Assembly (NCBI GenBank): GCA_017999435.1
Contig: JAGNLV010000006.1
Location: 90,056 to 154,055, forward strand
Source: Candidatus Zixiibacteriota bacterium
Lineage (GTDB): Bacteria > Zixibacteria > MSB-5A5 > GN15 > FEB-12
Reading direction: 5' to 3'
Length of the DNA: 64,000 nt
Positions within the stretch are counted from its first letter, which is position 1; every line of letters starts with the position of its first letter. This document shows, in pieces, positions 46,699 through 55,815 of this stretch. The position numbers and the translations under genes were made by a program. Under the pieces are notes generated by a model. The model searched no databases. It was not told the origin of the DNA and was given only the letters and a program-made list of their open reading frames with translations.

Positions 46699-46727
46699 AA
46701 TATACGCACTAAATCCCCTTTTGTCGA
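46699..46727 (-). promoter_or_regulatory. Promoter of the Sec DUF1573 gene
   Basis: On the minus strand, TCGACA (46722-46727), a 17-base spacer and TATATT (46699-46704), in the gap between the two DUF1573 genes. Confidence 0.65.
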
Positions 46728-46739
46728 CCCCAAACCTGC

Positions 46740-47432
46740 CTAGTAGAACTTCCGCCGCACGGGAATCGTGACGTGCGTGTTTCGCTCGTCCCGGACCAGC
46801 AGCGTGATCGACGTGCTGAACTCCGTGTTCCGGAACTCCGGTTTCACTCGCACCGAACCGCTCGCCGAGCCGTTGGCCGGGATCTTCTCCGGCAGCACCA
46901 ACTCGATTTCCTCCGGCGCTAGCGAGAGCAGCTCGATCGACAACTCCTCGCCGGAATGATTCGTCAGGGTGAACGGCAGGCCGTCGATATCCTTTATCGC
47001 CGCCCGCGACAGCTCGAACCGGAACGGCTTGACCGTCACCGGGCGGGCGGTCTCCGGGTCGTCCCACACCTGCCCCTCCAGCGACAACCGCAGAGTCTGC
47101 TCGGAATTGTTGAAGAAGACCAGGGGGGACCGGAAGATGGAGCCGTGCGAGCGACCGATATCCCACCGAATCCCCAGCAGCACGCTGTCGCCCGGCGCCA
47201 GCACGTTCTTCTCCAGTTCGCTCGCCGCGCAGGAACACCCCGTCTTGACATCGGTGATCGTCACCGTGTCGGCGCCCGCCGAGCGCAACCAGAAGTGGTG
47301 CACGAGGACTGAATTCGGGGGGAGAATGCCGAAGTCGAACTTGTCCAAAGGGGCCACCAGGCGCGCCTGGCCGAAAGCCGTTGCCGCCGTAAGCAGGCCG
47401 ATCCCCACGATGCCGCCGAGAACTTTCATCAT
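46740..47432 (-). CDS. DUF1573-family exported protein with CSC motif
   Basis: 230 residues. The ATG at 47432 has AAGGGG upstream; the second Met directly after is an alternative. The signal peptide is GIVGIGLLTAATAFG. Two Ig-like halves follow: DFGILPPNSVLVHHFWLRSA, then the CxC pair C66/C68 in DVKTGCSCAAS, LAPGDSVLLGIRWDIG and, in the second half, LPEKIPANGSASGSVRVKP. It aligns throughout with the Sec-containing gene next door (for example its DLPKQIGPGQQVEGKVTLRA), so the pair arose by duplication. Function unknown. It has its own promoter at 47482-47510. Confidence 0.88.
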   Translation of the reverse strand: MMKVLGGIVGIGLLTAATAFGQARLVAPLDKFDFGILPPNSVLVHHFWLRSAGADTVTITDVKTGCSCAASELEKNVLAPGDSVLLGIRWDIGRSHGSIFRSPLVFFNNSEQTLRLSLEGQVWDDPETARPVTVKPFRFELSRAAIKDIDGLPFTLTNHSGEELSIELLSLAPEEIELVLPEKIPANGSASGSVRVKPEFRNTEFSTSITLLVRDERNTHVTIPVRRKFY

Positions 47433-47481
47433 ACCCCTTTATAACGTATTTCTACAGTTCGGTTCCGCCAAATCGCCATGC

Positions 47482-47510
47482 AAGATAGACGGCCTGACCG
47501 GGCCCGTCAA
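47482..47510 (-). promoter_or_regulatory. Promoter of the Cys DUF1573 gene
   Basis: On the minus strand, TTGACG (47505-47510), a 17-base spacer and TATCTT (47482-47487), the same element pair as at 13610-13637. Confidence 0.65.
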
Positions 47511-47596
47511 GAACTACCCGGTTGCGCCGCAACCTGTTAATAATCAAGTGCATATACCGACGGTGCGGTGGCGCCGGGCGCCCCGCTTTCCCCGGC

Positions 47597-48964
47597 TCAT
47601 GACGGATCGAAGATCTTGCCGGGATTGAGAATATTCGCCGGGTCAAACTGCGCCTTTATCCGCCGCATCAGGTCGACTGTGTCGCCGTGGTGTTCCTGAA
47701 AGAGTCTCTTGTGGCCGAGACCGATGCCGTGTTCGCCCGAGATCGTCCCGTCCACTTCGAGCGCCTTTCGGATGATCATCTCGTTAGTCTGCCGGGCCGC
47801 CGACCACTCGGCCGCATCCTCCCGTCGCGCCAGCAAGAGCGCGTGCAGAAGCCCCATGCCGACATGCCCGAATGTGTGAATGGCAAGGCCCGCCGCATCC
47901 GCTGTCCGGTAGCAGAACTCCACCAACTCCGCCAGGCGGGAAATCGGGAAAGCGATGTCGTTGCGGAGAATGGAGTATCCGGGGCGACGATGCTTCACGG
48001 CGTCGGTTGCCCAGTGCCGGATCTCCCACGGATTCTGCCCTTCCGCCAGCGTGATCCGCCGGCCTCCCATCTCCTCGCAGATCCCGGCTGCAAGTTCGGC
48101 GTTGGACGCAAGCACGGCTTCCGGGCCGTGGTACTCCAGGAACAGCGAAGGGGCCTCGGTGAGGCCGTACTCCTTCAGGCGGTTCAGGGCCTCCAGCAGC
48201 CGGCCGTCGAGGAATTCAATGGCCGCCAGATCCAGTCCGTAGCGCCGCATCTCCGACACCGCCCGCGAGGCCGCTACTTCGTTCCCGAAGGCGTAGGCTT
48301 CCTGCCGCCGTCCCTCCGGCAGCCCGGCCAGCCGGATCGTGACCGCGCCGATGATCGCCAGCGTTCCCTCCGACCCGCTGATCAGATCGACCAGGTTGTA
48401 GCCGGAGGATCTCTTGACGGCCCGGTCGCCGAGCGTGAGAATTTCCCCAGTCCCGGTGACCACCCGGAGGCGCAGGACATAATCACGCGTGCCGCCGTAT
48501 TTCACTGAATAGATGCCGCTGGCGTTGGTCGAGACCATGCCGCCGATGGTCGCTACATCACCCGAGCCGCCCGGTGAGGGAGGGAAGAACAACCCGTCGT
48601 CTTTCAACCTGCGGTTCAGGTCATCATATATAAGTCCTGGTTGTACTTCGACTTGCAGGTCTTCCGGCCAGTATCCGAGAATCGCCGTCATCCGGCTGAG
48701 ATCGAGCACAATTCCTCCCTCCACCGGTACAGCCGATCCCTCCAGCGCACTCCCTCCCCCGCGGGTCGTAATCGGAACCCGGTGAGCGCGACAGAGGCGA
48801 ACCACGGCCGCGATCTCGTCGATTGTCACAGCCCAGACCACCGCGCGCGGCGTCACCGGCGTCGTCGTCGATTCATCCTTCGCCGCCACCCGCAGATGGT
48901 CGGGGTGGGTGCTGAACTGCTCCGGCGGAACCAGCCCCGCCAGTCGGCTCAGAAAATCATCCAT
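47597..48964 (-). CDS. FAD-linked oxidase (GlcD/D-lactate dehydrogenase type)
   Basis: 455 residues. The PP-loop FAD-binding domain is at the N-terminus (VPITTRGGGSALEGSAVPVE, then GLFFPPSPGGSGDVATIGGM and VSTNASGIYSVKYGGTRDYV). The C-terminal cap has FLEYHGPE, HTFGHVGMGLLHALLL in place of the common HxGDGNxH, and TISGEHGIGLGHKRLF near the end. Such flavoproteins oxidise D-2-hydroxy acids (glycolate, D-lactate, 2-hydroxyglutarate) and pass electrons to quinone or cytochrome. No Fe-S GlcF partner is nearby. The start is 12 bases after the stop of the C1 peptidase gene upstream, so they share a transcript. Confidence 0.93.
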   Translation of the reverse strand: MDDFLSRLAGLVPPEQFSTHPDHLRVAAKDESTTTPVTPRAVVWAVTIDEIAAVVRLCRAHRVPITTRGGGSALEGSAVPVEGGIVLDLSRMTAILGYWPEDLQVEVQPGLIYDDLNRRLKDDGLFFPPSPGGSGDVATIGGMVSTNASGIYSVKYGGTRDYVLRLRVVTGTGEILTLGDRAVKRSSGYNLVDLISGSEGTLAIIGAVTIRLAGLPEGRRQEAYAFGNEVAASRAVSEMRRYGLDLAAIEFLDGRLLEALNRLKEYGLTEAPSLFLEYHGPEAVLASNAELAAGICEEMGGRRITLAEGQNPWEIRHWATDAVKHRRPGYSILRNDIAFPISRLAELVEFCYRTADAAGLAIHTFGHVGMGLLHALLLARREDAAEWSAARQTNEMIIRKALEVDGTISGEHGIGLGHKRLFQEHHGDTVDLMRRIKAQFDPANILNPGKIFDPS

Positions 48965-48976
48965 GGTCCGCGCCGC

Positions 48977-50380
48977 CTACTTCAGGCGCTTGGCGGCCTG
49001 GTAAAACGGATCCCAGGGCGGCAGCACCACCGGCGCCTGGTCGAGCTTTTTCCGGTCGGCCTCCGCCAGCAGCCGCTTCTCCACCGCCACCAGGTACACG
49101 TTGGTGTCAAACCAGTCGTTGTACATGATCCAGTAACCGTCGTTGCCTCCTTTGTCCCCCCAGCTGTTGGCCACGAGCCACTTGACGGGCGACCCATCCG
49201 CGGCGGTGTCAACCCCGACCAGCGTCATGGCGTGGTTCGGGTAGCTGTCGCGCAGGGTGATGCGGTCGGCCTTGGCGATAGCGAACGACACCCCGAGCGT
49301 CCCCTCGAAATCATAGATGCCGTTGCGGAGAATGCCGGAATCGCCGAAATTGTCCACGCCGACGTCGCACGCGAACCAGACCGCCTGCGAGTCGAGCAGC
49401 GCTCTCAGGCAATACTCCTTGAGCCGCGCGACCGGCAGGTTGAGCATGGTCAGGTCCGCCCGGTCGGCCATGTTGCGGCTGCTCTCGATCCGGTAGAGCG
49501 TGTCGTACCCCTTGGCCGGGTTGTCCATGAGGATGGCGTAGTCGGGGAGCGGTCCCCCGAAGATCTCGTCGTAGAACGACCGCGGCGTGTAGGTTTTCGG
49601 CTCGGTGACCACCGAGTCCTTGACCTTATAGCGGAAGGTGAACTCGGTCGGCGGCGGGCCGTAGGCGGCGACGAGGAGGCGGTAGATCTCCGCCAGCATC
49701 CGTTCCTTGCGCGCCCGAAGCTGCGCGACATCCGCGCCCCCGGCGGCCATCCGCCGGATCTCCGCCGCGAAGGCGCGCAGCTTGCGCTCGGCCAGCGAAT
49801 TGACCGTCCCCGTCGCGCCCGACTGCTTCGTCTCCGGCATCGCCGTCAGCGGCACCACGCCGTATTTCTCGATCAGCGCGGTGGCATAGTGCCACCAGCC
49901 GCCGTCCCCGAAAGGACCATCGAGCGCCACCGCCAGTTCCCGGTCATACAGCGGCCGCTCCCGCAGGCGGATCATCTCTTCGAGAAAGAAGTTCGCCTTT
50001 TCCATCTTGTCCCAGAAGGCGAGATACGGCTGGGAGAACTGGAATTTCGACAGGTCGAGCTTGGTGCAGACCCGGGGGGAGAAGACATTCAGTCCCGCAA
50101 AAAGCCAGCACCGGCCCGAGCCGGCCTGGTTGGTGATCCCGGTCTCCTTGAGGCGCACGTTGAACAGGTCGTCGAAGGCGGTCACTTTCTCCCGGCTCAG
50201 GGCGAGCGCTCTGAGGTCGTTGTTGGTGACGGCGTTGACGGTGGCCGGCGAAAACCCGGTCGCGTCGTAGTCGGCGCGAATCCTGGCCACCAGGGCGGGA
50301 TCCAGGCCGCCCTCCGCGGCCCACACCGACGGGCCTCCGATCCACAGGGCGGCAAGGGTACTGAGGATGAGCGGGCGCAT
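48977..50380 (-). CDS. Secreted C1B peptidase (bleomycin hydrolase/aminopeptidase C type)
   Basis: 467 residues from the ATG at 50380 (GGGAGAG upstream), with a signal peptide (LILSTLAALWIGGPSVWA). Active-site cysteine C91 lies in GSGRCWLFAGLN, the histidine in YPNHAMTLVGVD and the asparagine in VANSWGDKGGND, so the papain-like triad is complete. The size fits peptidase family C1B, whose members trim peptides from the N-terminus; bacterial ones are usually cytoplasmic, so the signal peptide is a notable feature. It is cotranscribed with the FAD oxidase gene downstream. Confidence 0.93.
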   Translation of the reverse strand: MRPLILSTLAALWIGGPSVWAAEGGLDPALVARIRADYDATGFSPATVNAVTNNDLRALALSREKVTAFDDLFNVRLKETGITNQAGSGRCWLFAGLNVFSPRVCTKLDLSKFQFSQPYLAFWDKMEKANFFLEEMIRLRERPLYDRELAVALDGPFGDGGWWHYATALIEKYGVVPLTAMPETKQSGATGTVNSLAERKLRAFAAEIRRMAAGGADVAQLRARKERMLAEIYRLLVAAYGPPPTEFTFRYKVKDSVVTEPKTYTPRSFYDEIFGGPLPDYAILMDNPAKGYDTLYRIESSRNMADRADLTMLNLPVARLKEYCLRALLDSQAVWFACDVGVDNFGDSGILRNGIYDFEGTLGVSFAIAKADRITLRDSYPNHAMTLVGVDTAADGSPVKWLVANSWGDKGGNDGYWIMYNDWFDTNVYLVAVEKRLLAEADRKKLDQAPVVLPPWDPFYQAAKRLK

Positions 50381-50493
50381 GTGTTGTCTCTCCCTTCTGA
50401 GCGTCGATATTCCCGACCGTTGGCCGGCGATTTTCCCGGCAAGGTAGCGGATTTGCGCGGAGCGGGCAACGGCGATTGTCGCCGCGGGCGGGA

Positions 50494-51795
50494 TTATCGG
50501 CGGATGCGCACCTCGACCCGGCCCCCCGACACGGTCGCCAGCGAGAAACCCGTCAGCCGGCCGCTCCCCTCCCAATAGAGAAACGGCCCGCTGCCGAAGG
50601 ACGCCCCGCTGAAGAACCCGTAGACGAGCACGCGCGTTTGTCCGTTGACATAGGTGCTGTACACATCAAGCCGGGTGTTGTAGACGTGAGGGACGATCCG
50701 TCCCCGGAACACGAACCGGGCCGCCACGAGCGAGTCCTCGGCTTCCACTGCGAGCTCGTTCTCCTCGAGCCGCAGGGTCGCCCGGCTGTCTTTCGGGGGG
50801 GGCGGCGCGAACGGGCTCTCCGCGGGCGCGTCGCGGTTGAGAAACATCCCCGGGTCCGGCACATACTCGCCCAGCACCGCCCGCATCAGCAGCACGAGAT
50901 CCTCGATCGTTCCCGTCCGCGCGTCGCGGTTCATGTCGGTGGCCGCCAGCGAGGCGGTCCGGCGCCGCGCCAGGGCGGTGTCGCCCAACAGGAGGTACTT
51001 CGCGAACATCCAGGAATCCTCGATCTCGTAAGGGATGCCGTTGAGATTGAGATCCCCCCGCGGATCGGCCGCGCAGGAGCCGCCGCGCAGGACGACGCCG
51101 CCGTTGATCAGATTCACAAACGGCACCGGCGAGGACCGCCGCTCCGATAGGCACGTGTCCGGCGGACCGAACCAGCCCGGAAGGGGAGAGGAAAAGCGGG
51201 AGATCTGCCACCCGGTCGGTTCGAGCACCAGTTGCGCGATCGTTTCGACCTCGTTGTGCGGCAACGGGGTGATCGAGGCGGGCACGGAAATCCGGTTGTC
51301 GTAACACGACCGCCAGTAGAACCGGACCGGCGAGTAGCGGCAGCCGTACTCCGGACCCGGCGCGGTCCGGAAAACCAGCGAAAACAGCCCGACCGGCTTC
51401 GCCGCACGGTTGTAGCAGGCCGGCACGTGGGTCGGCGTGAGACTGGCCACCGAGACGATCCGGACGGTGTCGGTGGCGCGCCCGTATTCGTTGCGCGGTC
51501 CGCCCGGCCCGGCGTGCCACGTGAAGTACTCCCAATCGCAGGTGCGGCCCACCTCTCCCTGGATGACCGACTGAACCGCCAGCGGGCCGTTCTCATAGGT
51601 AATGAGGAAATCAAACCCGGCCATGCTGGCCCAGCCGGTCTCCAGCGACACCGCGACCGTGCAGACCGCCCCGGGCGCCGCCGGGTCCAGCCGCCCGATC
51701 CGCACCGTATACGGCTCCACCGTCTGGGCGCGCGCCGGGCAAGCGGAAACCACCAGAAGCAGGATAAAGGAGAAGCATGTGATCGGGCGGCTCAT
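50494..51795 (-). CDS. Secreted cohesin-like plus dockerin-like protein
   Basis: 433 residues with a signal peptide (FILLLVVSACPARAQ). The N-terminal domain is cohesin-like: WASMAGFDFLITYENGPLAV, then CDWEYFTWHAG, and a series of conserved cysteines. C-terminal to it, two dockerin-like loops follow (DLNLNGIPYEIEDS and AATDMNRDARTGTIEDLVLL). After these comes a beta-strand domain of about 130 residues ending VEVRIRR. The two downstream genes in genome order are paralogues. The ATG at 51795 overlaps the stop of a decayed sorting tail (51792-51794). Confidence 0.8.
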   Translation of the reverse strand: MSRPITCFSFILLLVVSACPARAQTVEPYTVRIGRLDPAAPGAVCTVAVSLETGWASMAGFDFLITYENGPLAVQSVIQGEVGRTCDWEYFTWHAGPGGPRNEYGRATDTVRIVSVASLTPTHVPACYNRAAKPVGLFSLVFRTAPGPEYGCRYSPVRFYWRSCYDNRISVPASITPLPHNEVETIAQLVLEPTGWQISRFSSPLPGWFGPPDTCLSERRSSPVPFVNLINGGVVLRGGSCAADPRGDLNLNGIPYEIEDSWMFAKYLLLGDTALARRRTASLAATDMNRDARTGTIEDLVLLMRAVLGEYVPDPGMFLNRDAPAESPFAPPPPKDSRATLRLEENELAVEAEDSLVAARFVFRGRIVPHVYNTRLDVYSTYVNGQTRVLVYGFFSGASFGSGPFLYWEGSGRLTGFSLATVSGGRVEVRIRR

Positions 51796-51886
51796 TTCAG
51801 AAGCACCATCTTGTGCGATTTAGCCTGTCGGCTGTCGCGATACGATATCAATAAAAGCCGCCCGATGCAACCGTTCGATCGCGACC
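51792..51886 (-). pseudogene. Decayed C-terminal sorting module ending KMVLLK
   Basis: One frame reads GRDRTVASGGFY, then a TGA, then YRIATADR; after a one-base shift the other reads RQAKSHKMVLLK and stops at 51792. Put together this is the end of a FlgD-like sorting domain, like GGRVAASGVYVYRLATG and KMMLLK in the intact gene at 53456-55765. It follows the stop of the lipoprotein gene at 51945 and its own stop overlaps the next gene's ATG, so it was probably once the tail of that upstream gene. Confidence 0.65.
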
Positions 51887-51944
51887 TTGCACCCTCGCCC
51901 ATTGCCGACCACCGGCGCCCCGCCGGGCGCCGGCTCGCTGCCTC

Positions 51945-53252
51945 CTATCGCGCTGATCCCTCGCCGGATACTACTGTCGCCCTCACCGGAATGCCCTGCG
52001 CGGTGGCCGCATCGATACTCAGTATGGTCGGATGGATATCAAACGTGAGGAGAGGTCCCAGCGTGCTGTCTCCCTCCGGCGACCAGACCAGCAGCCGGGT
52101 GCAGTCCGTAAATGGATGGTATGAAAACTTGAGTTCCATTTGAGGGTCGGAGAGAGTCGGGGTCACGTTCCCTTCAAGAATCATGAATACACCACCCATC
52201 GTCTTCTCCGATTCCACGCTGATGGTGGTGTCGGAAACGGTGAACCAGGCGGGCACGGCCGGTATGGGCGTGGGGTATGGCAGTGCATCGCCGACTACAA
52301 TCCGGACCAAGTAGACCAGGTCGGCCACCCGCAGGAATTGCCCGTCAGCGTTGACATCGGTGGCGGCGATCTGCTTGCCCTCGTCATGCGTGAAAACCAC
52401 CGTGCCGTACACGAAGTAGTTTCTGAAGAGCATTAGGTCGGCAATCGTGTTCGCCCAACCGTCGAGGTTGATGTCGCCGCGCACGTCGATCGAGTCGGCG
52501 CAGGCGATGGCGATCCCGCCGTTCGTGAAGTCGATCAGCCGCAGCGGTTCCGGCTTGTTCGGCCCGCCCGCGGTCTCGCAGACCGCTGGGGCGCCAAAAT
52601 TGGTCGGGAAGGCCGCATCCGGGTCCTCGATCGCTATCGGCCCGATGATGGTATCGAACGGATAGTCGTAGACATGGCGGCTGATAAACAGCGTGTCACC
52701 GGTCTTGGACGCAATCGCGTTGTCGCCGCAGTCGTACCAGATGAATTGGACGGGGATCTGCGTGCACTCATATGTCCGATCGTTGGTGACCAGGAAGGTC
52801 AGCTTGAACAGCTCGGTGTCGGTCGTGCTGGCGAAGCAGTCGGCGTAGTTGGCGCCGTTGTTCATCTCGGCGATCGCCACCACCCGCACCACGCCGCTCG
52901 GACAGGGCGCACCGCCGCATATGGCGTTGGCCCCGTAGCGGTAGGTAAAGTACTCCCAGCCGCAGGTCTGCAGGAAGCTCCCCGGCGAGACCTGCTGCAG
53001 CGTCAGCGCGCTGGAACCGTACTGAAGCAGGAAATCAAATCCACCCAACTGGAACGAGGTGTCAATTTCGCCACTGAAGGAAACGGAGATATCTTCGAAA
53101 CTGCCCTGAAATGTTTCCTCGGTCGTCTCAATGACCACGCTGAGCGAACCTTCCCGGTGGTCTTCCTCGTCGTTGTCGGTTGGAGTTTGCGGATTATCGC
53201 AGCCCGCCGCCGCCAGAACGGCGATTGCACAGCACTTGATGGCATAATGCAT
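51945..53252 (-). CDS. Cohesin-like plus dockerin-like lipoprotein
   Basis: 435 residues from the ATG at 53252 (AAGGAG upstream). Lipobox LAAAGC near residue 17. The cohesin-like domain includes GGFDFLLQYGSSALTLQQVS and CGWEYFTYRYGANAICGG and the cysteine-rich segment FIWYDCGDNAIASKTGD. Dockerin-like loops are in DVRGDINLDGWANTIADLML and AATDVNADGQFLRVADLVYL. A C-terminal beta domain follows. The TAG stop at 51945 is followed, in the same frame, by a decayed sorting tail, so the protein was probably longer once. Paralogue of both neighbours. Confidence 0.82.
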   Translation of the reverse strand: MHYAIKCCAIAVLAAAGCDNPQTPTDNDEEDHREGSLSVVIETTEETFQGSFEDISVSFSGEIDTSFQLGGFDFLLQYGSSALTLQQVSPGSFLQTCGWEYFTYRYGANAICGGAPCPSGVVRVVAIAEMNNGANYADCFASTTDTELFKLTFLVTNDRTYECTQIPVQFIWYDCGDNAIASKTGDTLFISRHVYDYPFDTIIGPIAIEDPDAAFPTNFGAPAVCETAGGPNKPEPLRLIDFTNGGIAIACADSIDVRGDINLDGWANTIADLMLFRNYFVYGTVVFTHDEGKQIAATDVNADGQFLRVADLVYLVRIVVGDALPYPTPIPAVPAWFTVSDTTISVESEKTMGGVFMILEGNVTPTLSDPQMELKFSYHPFTDCTRLLVWSPEGDSTLGPLLTFDIHPTILSIDAATAQGIPVRATVVSGEGSAR

Positions 53253-53455
53253 AGCCGGTGACTCCTTGCGCCACGATGTTGTTTGCAGAGAAGCCTGCTT
53301 CCCGCTGGTGCGGGTAGACGATAATCTAGGGCGGCGAGATAGTTCCGTCAAGGCGGAATCCGTGCCTCCGCGCTGACAGGTCAGGTACCTGGGTGCCGGT
53401 TCGCCGAGCAGGCCGGGGAAGCCCGCTCCGAAGCGGGGGGCAGCCCCCCCGCCTT

Positions 53456-55765
53456 CTACTTCAGGAGCATCATCTTGCGGGCAGCCGCGGTTTCCCCCGT
53501 CGCGAGGCGGTACACGTACACTCCGCTGGCGGCGACCCGGCCGCCGTCGGTCCTCCCATCCCATACCAACCGGTGGTATCCGGCCGGATAGTCCCCAACC
53601 TGGCGGTACACCCGCCGCCCAAGCGTGTTGTAGATCTCGAGCGTGACCCGACCCTGCCTCGGCAGATCGAACGGAATCACGGTTTCAAGATTGAACGGAT
53701 TGGGGCAGTTCTGGTGGACGGCAAACGTCGAGGGCAGCGGCGGTCCCCCGGCTGTCCCGTCCGGATTATGCTCCCCGACCGGTGTGGCTGGCGGGCCGGC
53801 TATCTTCACACCGCCGTTGAAGAAGTCCACCCGTCGAATCGGGGCCGGGTGCGGCATCGCAGCCGCATCGCAGTCACCGACCGCCCCGCCGGTCGCGGGG
53901 AACGTACCGAGCGGGTCGGTGATCGCCAGGAACGAATAGACTTCGCCGTCTTCCGCCAGAACGCTGTCAAGGTCATACACCTCCCGTGATATCAGGAGGT
54001 CGGTGTACTCTGGGATCTCGGCGATGAGGCGCGCGGCGAGGGCGTTGGCGGTGCAATCCAGCCAGAGGAAGCGGACCGGCACGAACACGCCCGCCCAGGC
54101 GGGTTCGGCGCTTTCCAGAAACTCGAGTGTCGCCAGCGAAAACGGCGCGGCCGGGCGGAAACACGAAGGGTGCGCCTCCCCGTTGTTGGTTTCGGCCAGG
54201 CCAACCAGTCTGAGGATGCCCGAGGGACACTCGGGGCAGGCCCCTCCGGCGCCGTAGCGGTAAGTAAAATACTCCCAGCCGCACGAATCATAAACGGAGC
54301 CGGGCGACACCCCCTGCAGGTTAAGGGCCGCCGCCTCGAAACCGATGGTGAGGTCAAAACCCTGGAGCTCCAGGTTGTTTTGGGTGACCGTGAGGTCCAA
54401 AGCATGCCGGCCGCCGGGTGTATCGCCGCCGATCCGCTCGATCATCACGGCCACAGGGTCCCGGTTCAGGTGGCGGTAGTCGAATTCGCAATACGCCGTA
54501 TCAACCGCATCGGCGGCGCCGATCCGGATGGTGAAAGTCTCTTCAAGCTCCGCCGGGGCCAGCGGCATCGTGAAAGATCCGTCCTCAGGGTCAAACGTGA
54601 AACCGCCGACGGGCAGAGGGGAGACGCCGGCGACAAACAGCGCGACCGGACCGCATTCCTCCGGATCGACGGCCTCCACCTGCATCTCGAAGAAGGGCGG
54701 GCTGCCGGGGGGAGCGTTCACCAGCGTGTGGCACAGCGAGCCGGTAAACAGGGGCGGCTGGTTCTCGTCCACCCGGACCCAGAACCGGCAGATCTGGTCC
54801 CCGGTCGTCATGGTGTCGCCGTAGTGGGCCGCCACGCCGATTTCGAACACCTGCCCGGCATCCTCGGGCCGCCCCCGGAAGCGATACTCGCCCGTAGAGC
54901 CTTGCACGCTGCCGGGGTAGTAAGGCATGGGCGCGATGCGGTAGAAGATTCCTGTCGGATCATCCGGAAAGTCGGGATCGATCGCCCGCAGCCGGCAGGA
55001 GAGGGTGGCGCAGACGGCCACCGACAGAGTCTCGGAGGGGCATTCGACAAACACCGGCACAACATGGCGCCGGGTATCGATAATAACCTGACCTTCATGG
55101 GAGAACTGCCCGGACGTCAGCCCGTACGTGACGACGAACCTCTGGCCCGCGTCGGTCGCCGCCAGCTCGGCCGTCAGGGTCGAGTCGGTGAAGAATATCT
55201 TCCCCGCCGGCGCCGGATCGATCATTCGAAGCGCCACCGCCGGCTCGTCGCACCAGTCCGGTTCAGAGATGCGGTAGGTCACTGCCGTAGTCCCCGGGGC
55301 GTCAGCCGCAATCACCGGCGTCTGCGCGTGCATGGTGTCGCCGCCGAGCATCCAGATCAGCCGGGCGTGCTCGTCGCGGTATAGCACGCTCAGGTGGGCC
55401 CGGTTTTCCGGGAGCGTCTCAATGTCCTGGTTGTTGATACAGGCGCCGACGACCACCCTGCGGATCCGCGCCGTGTCTTCGGGCGCCGGATACCACACCC
55501 ATCGGCCGGTCTTCTCGTTGATCCGGCCGCACCCGTCGATCAGCCGGTAGCGCACCCGTCCCTGGGCCTGGGGCTGGTTGGGAATGATTGCCTTGAAAAT
55601 GAAAACGGCGGAGTCGTCGCAGCGGGATACCCGCAGCAGCCGCCGGGGCTCCGGTGAAACGAACACCGGCGGCTCGAGTTCATCGGGCGGAACAGCCAGG
55701 CTCGACGCAGCCAGGAGACCGGCCGCCGACAGCAGTGGTAGCAAGACAACTAATCGAAAGAACAT
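53456..55765 (-). CDS. Large secreted cohesin-like protein with sorting tail
   Basis: 769 residues from the ATG at 55765. A signal peptide (LVVLLPLLSAAGLLAASSLA) is followed by a chain of Ig/cadherin-like repeats over the first 430 residues, a cohesin-like domain with FDLTIGFEAAALNLQGVSPG and CGWEYFTYRYGAGGACPECP, and a FlgD-like sorting domain at the C-terminus (NCPNPFNLETVIPFDLP, then SGVYVYRLATGETAAARKMM ending LLK). It lacks dockerin loops. The sorting tail predicts export to the cell surface by a type IX-like or lineage-specific route (inference). The motif shared with its two neighbours defines a tandem family. Confidence 0.85.
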   Translation of the reverse strand: MFFRLVVLLPLLSAAGLLAASSLAVPPDELEPPVFVSPEPRRLLRVSRCDDSAVFIFKAIIPNQPQAQGRVRYRLIDGCGRINEKTGRWVWYPAPEDTARIRRVVVGACINNQDIETLPENRAHLSVLYRDEHARLIWMLGGDTMHAQTPVIAADAPGTTAVTYRISEPDWCDEPAVALRMIDPAPAGKIFFTDSTLTAELAATDAGQRFVVTYGLTSGQFSHEGQVIIDTRRHVVPVFVECPSETLSVAVCATLSCRLRAIDPDFPDDPTGIFYRIAPMPYYPGSVQGSTGEYRFRGRPEDAGQVFEIGVAAHYGDTMTTGDQICRFWVRVDENQPPLFTGSLCHTLVNAPPGSPPFFEMQVEAVDPEECGPVALFVAGVSPLPVGGFTFDPEDGSFTMPLAPAELEETFTIRIGAADAVDTAYCEFDYRHLNRDPVAVMIERIGGDTPGGRHALDLTVTQNNLELQGFDLTIGFEAAALNLQGVSPGSVYDSCGWEYFTYRYGAGGACPECPSGILRLVGLAETNNGEAHPSCFRPAAPFSLATLEFLESAEPAWAGVFVPVRFLWLDCTANALAARLIAEIPEYTDLLISREVYDLDSVLAEDGEVYSFLAITDPLGTFPATGGAVGDCDAAAMPHPAPIRRVDFFNGGVKIAGPPATPVGEHNPDGTAGGPPLPSTFAVHQNCPNPFNLETVIPFDLPRQGRVTLEIYNTLGRRVYRQVGDYPAGYHRLVWDGRTDGGRVAASGVYVYRLATGETAAARKMMLLK

Positions 55766-55815
55766 GCGCCCTTCCCCTCGTTCATAGTTCCGTGATGTTC
55801 GTGCTATCATCGACA

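Noticed and set aside
48641..50578. Plus-strand open frame of 645 codons opposite the C1 peptidase
   Set aside because: Antisense to a protein with a complete catalytic triad; no ribosome binding site or domain.
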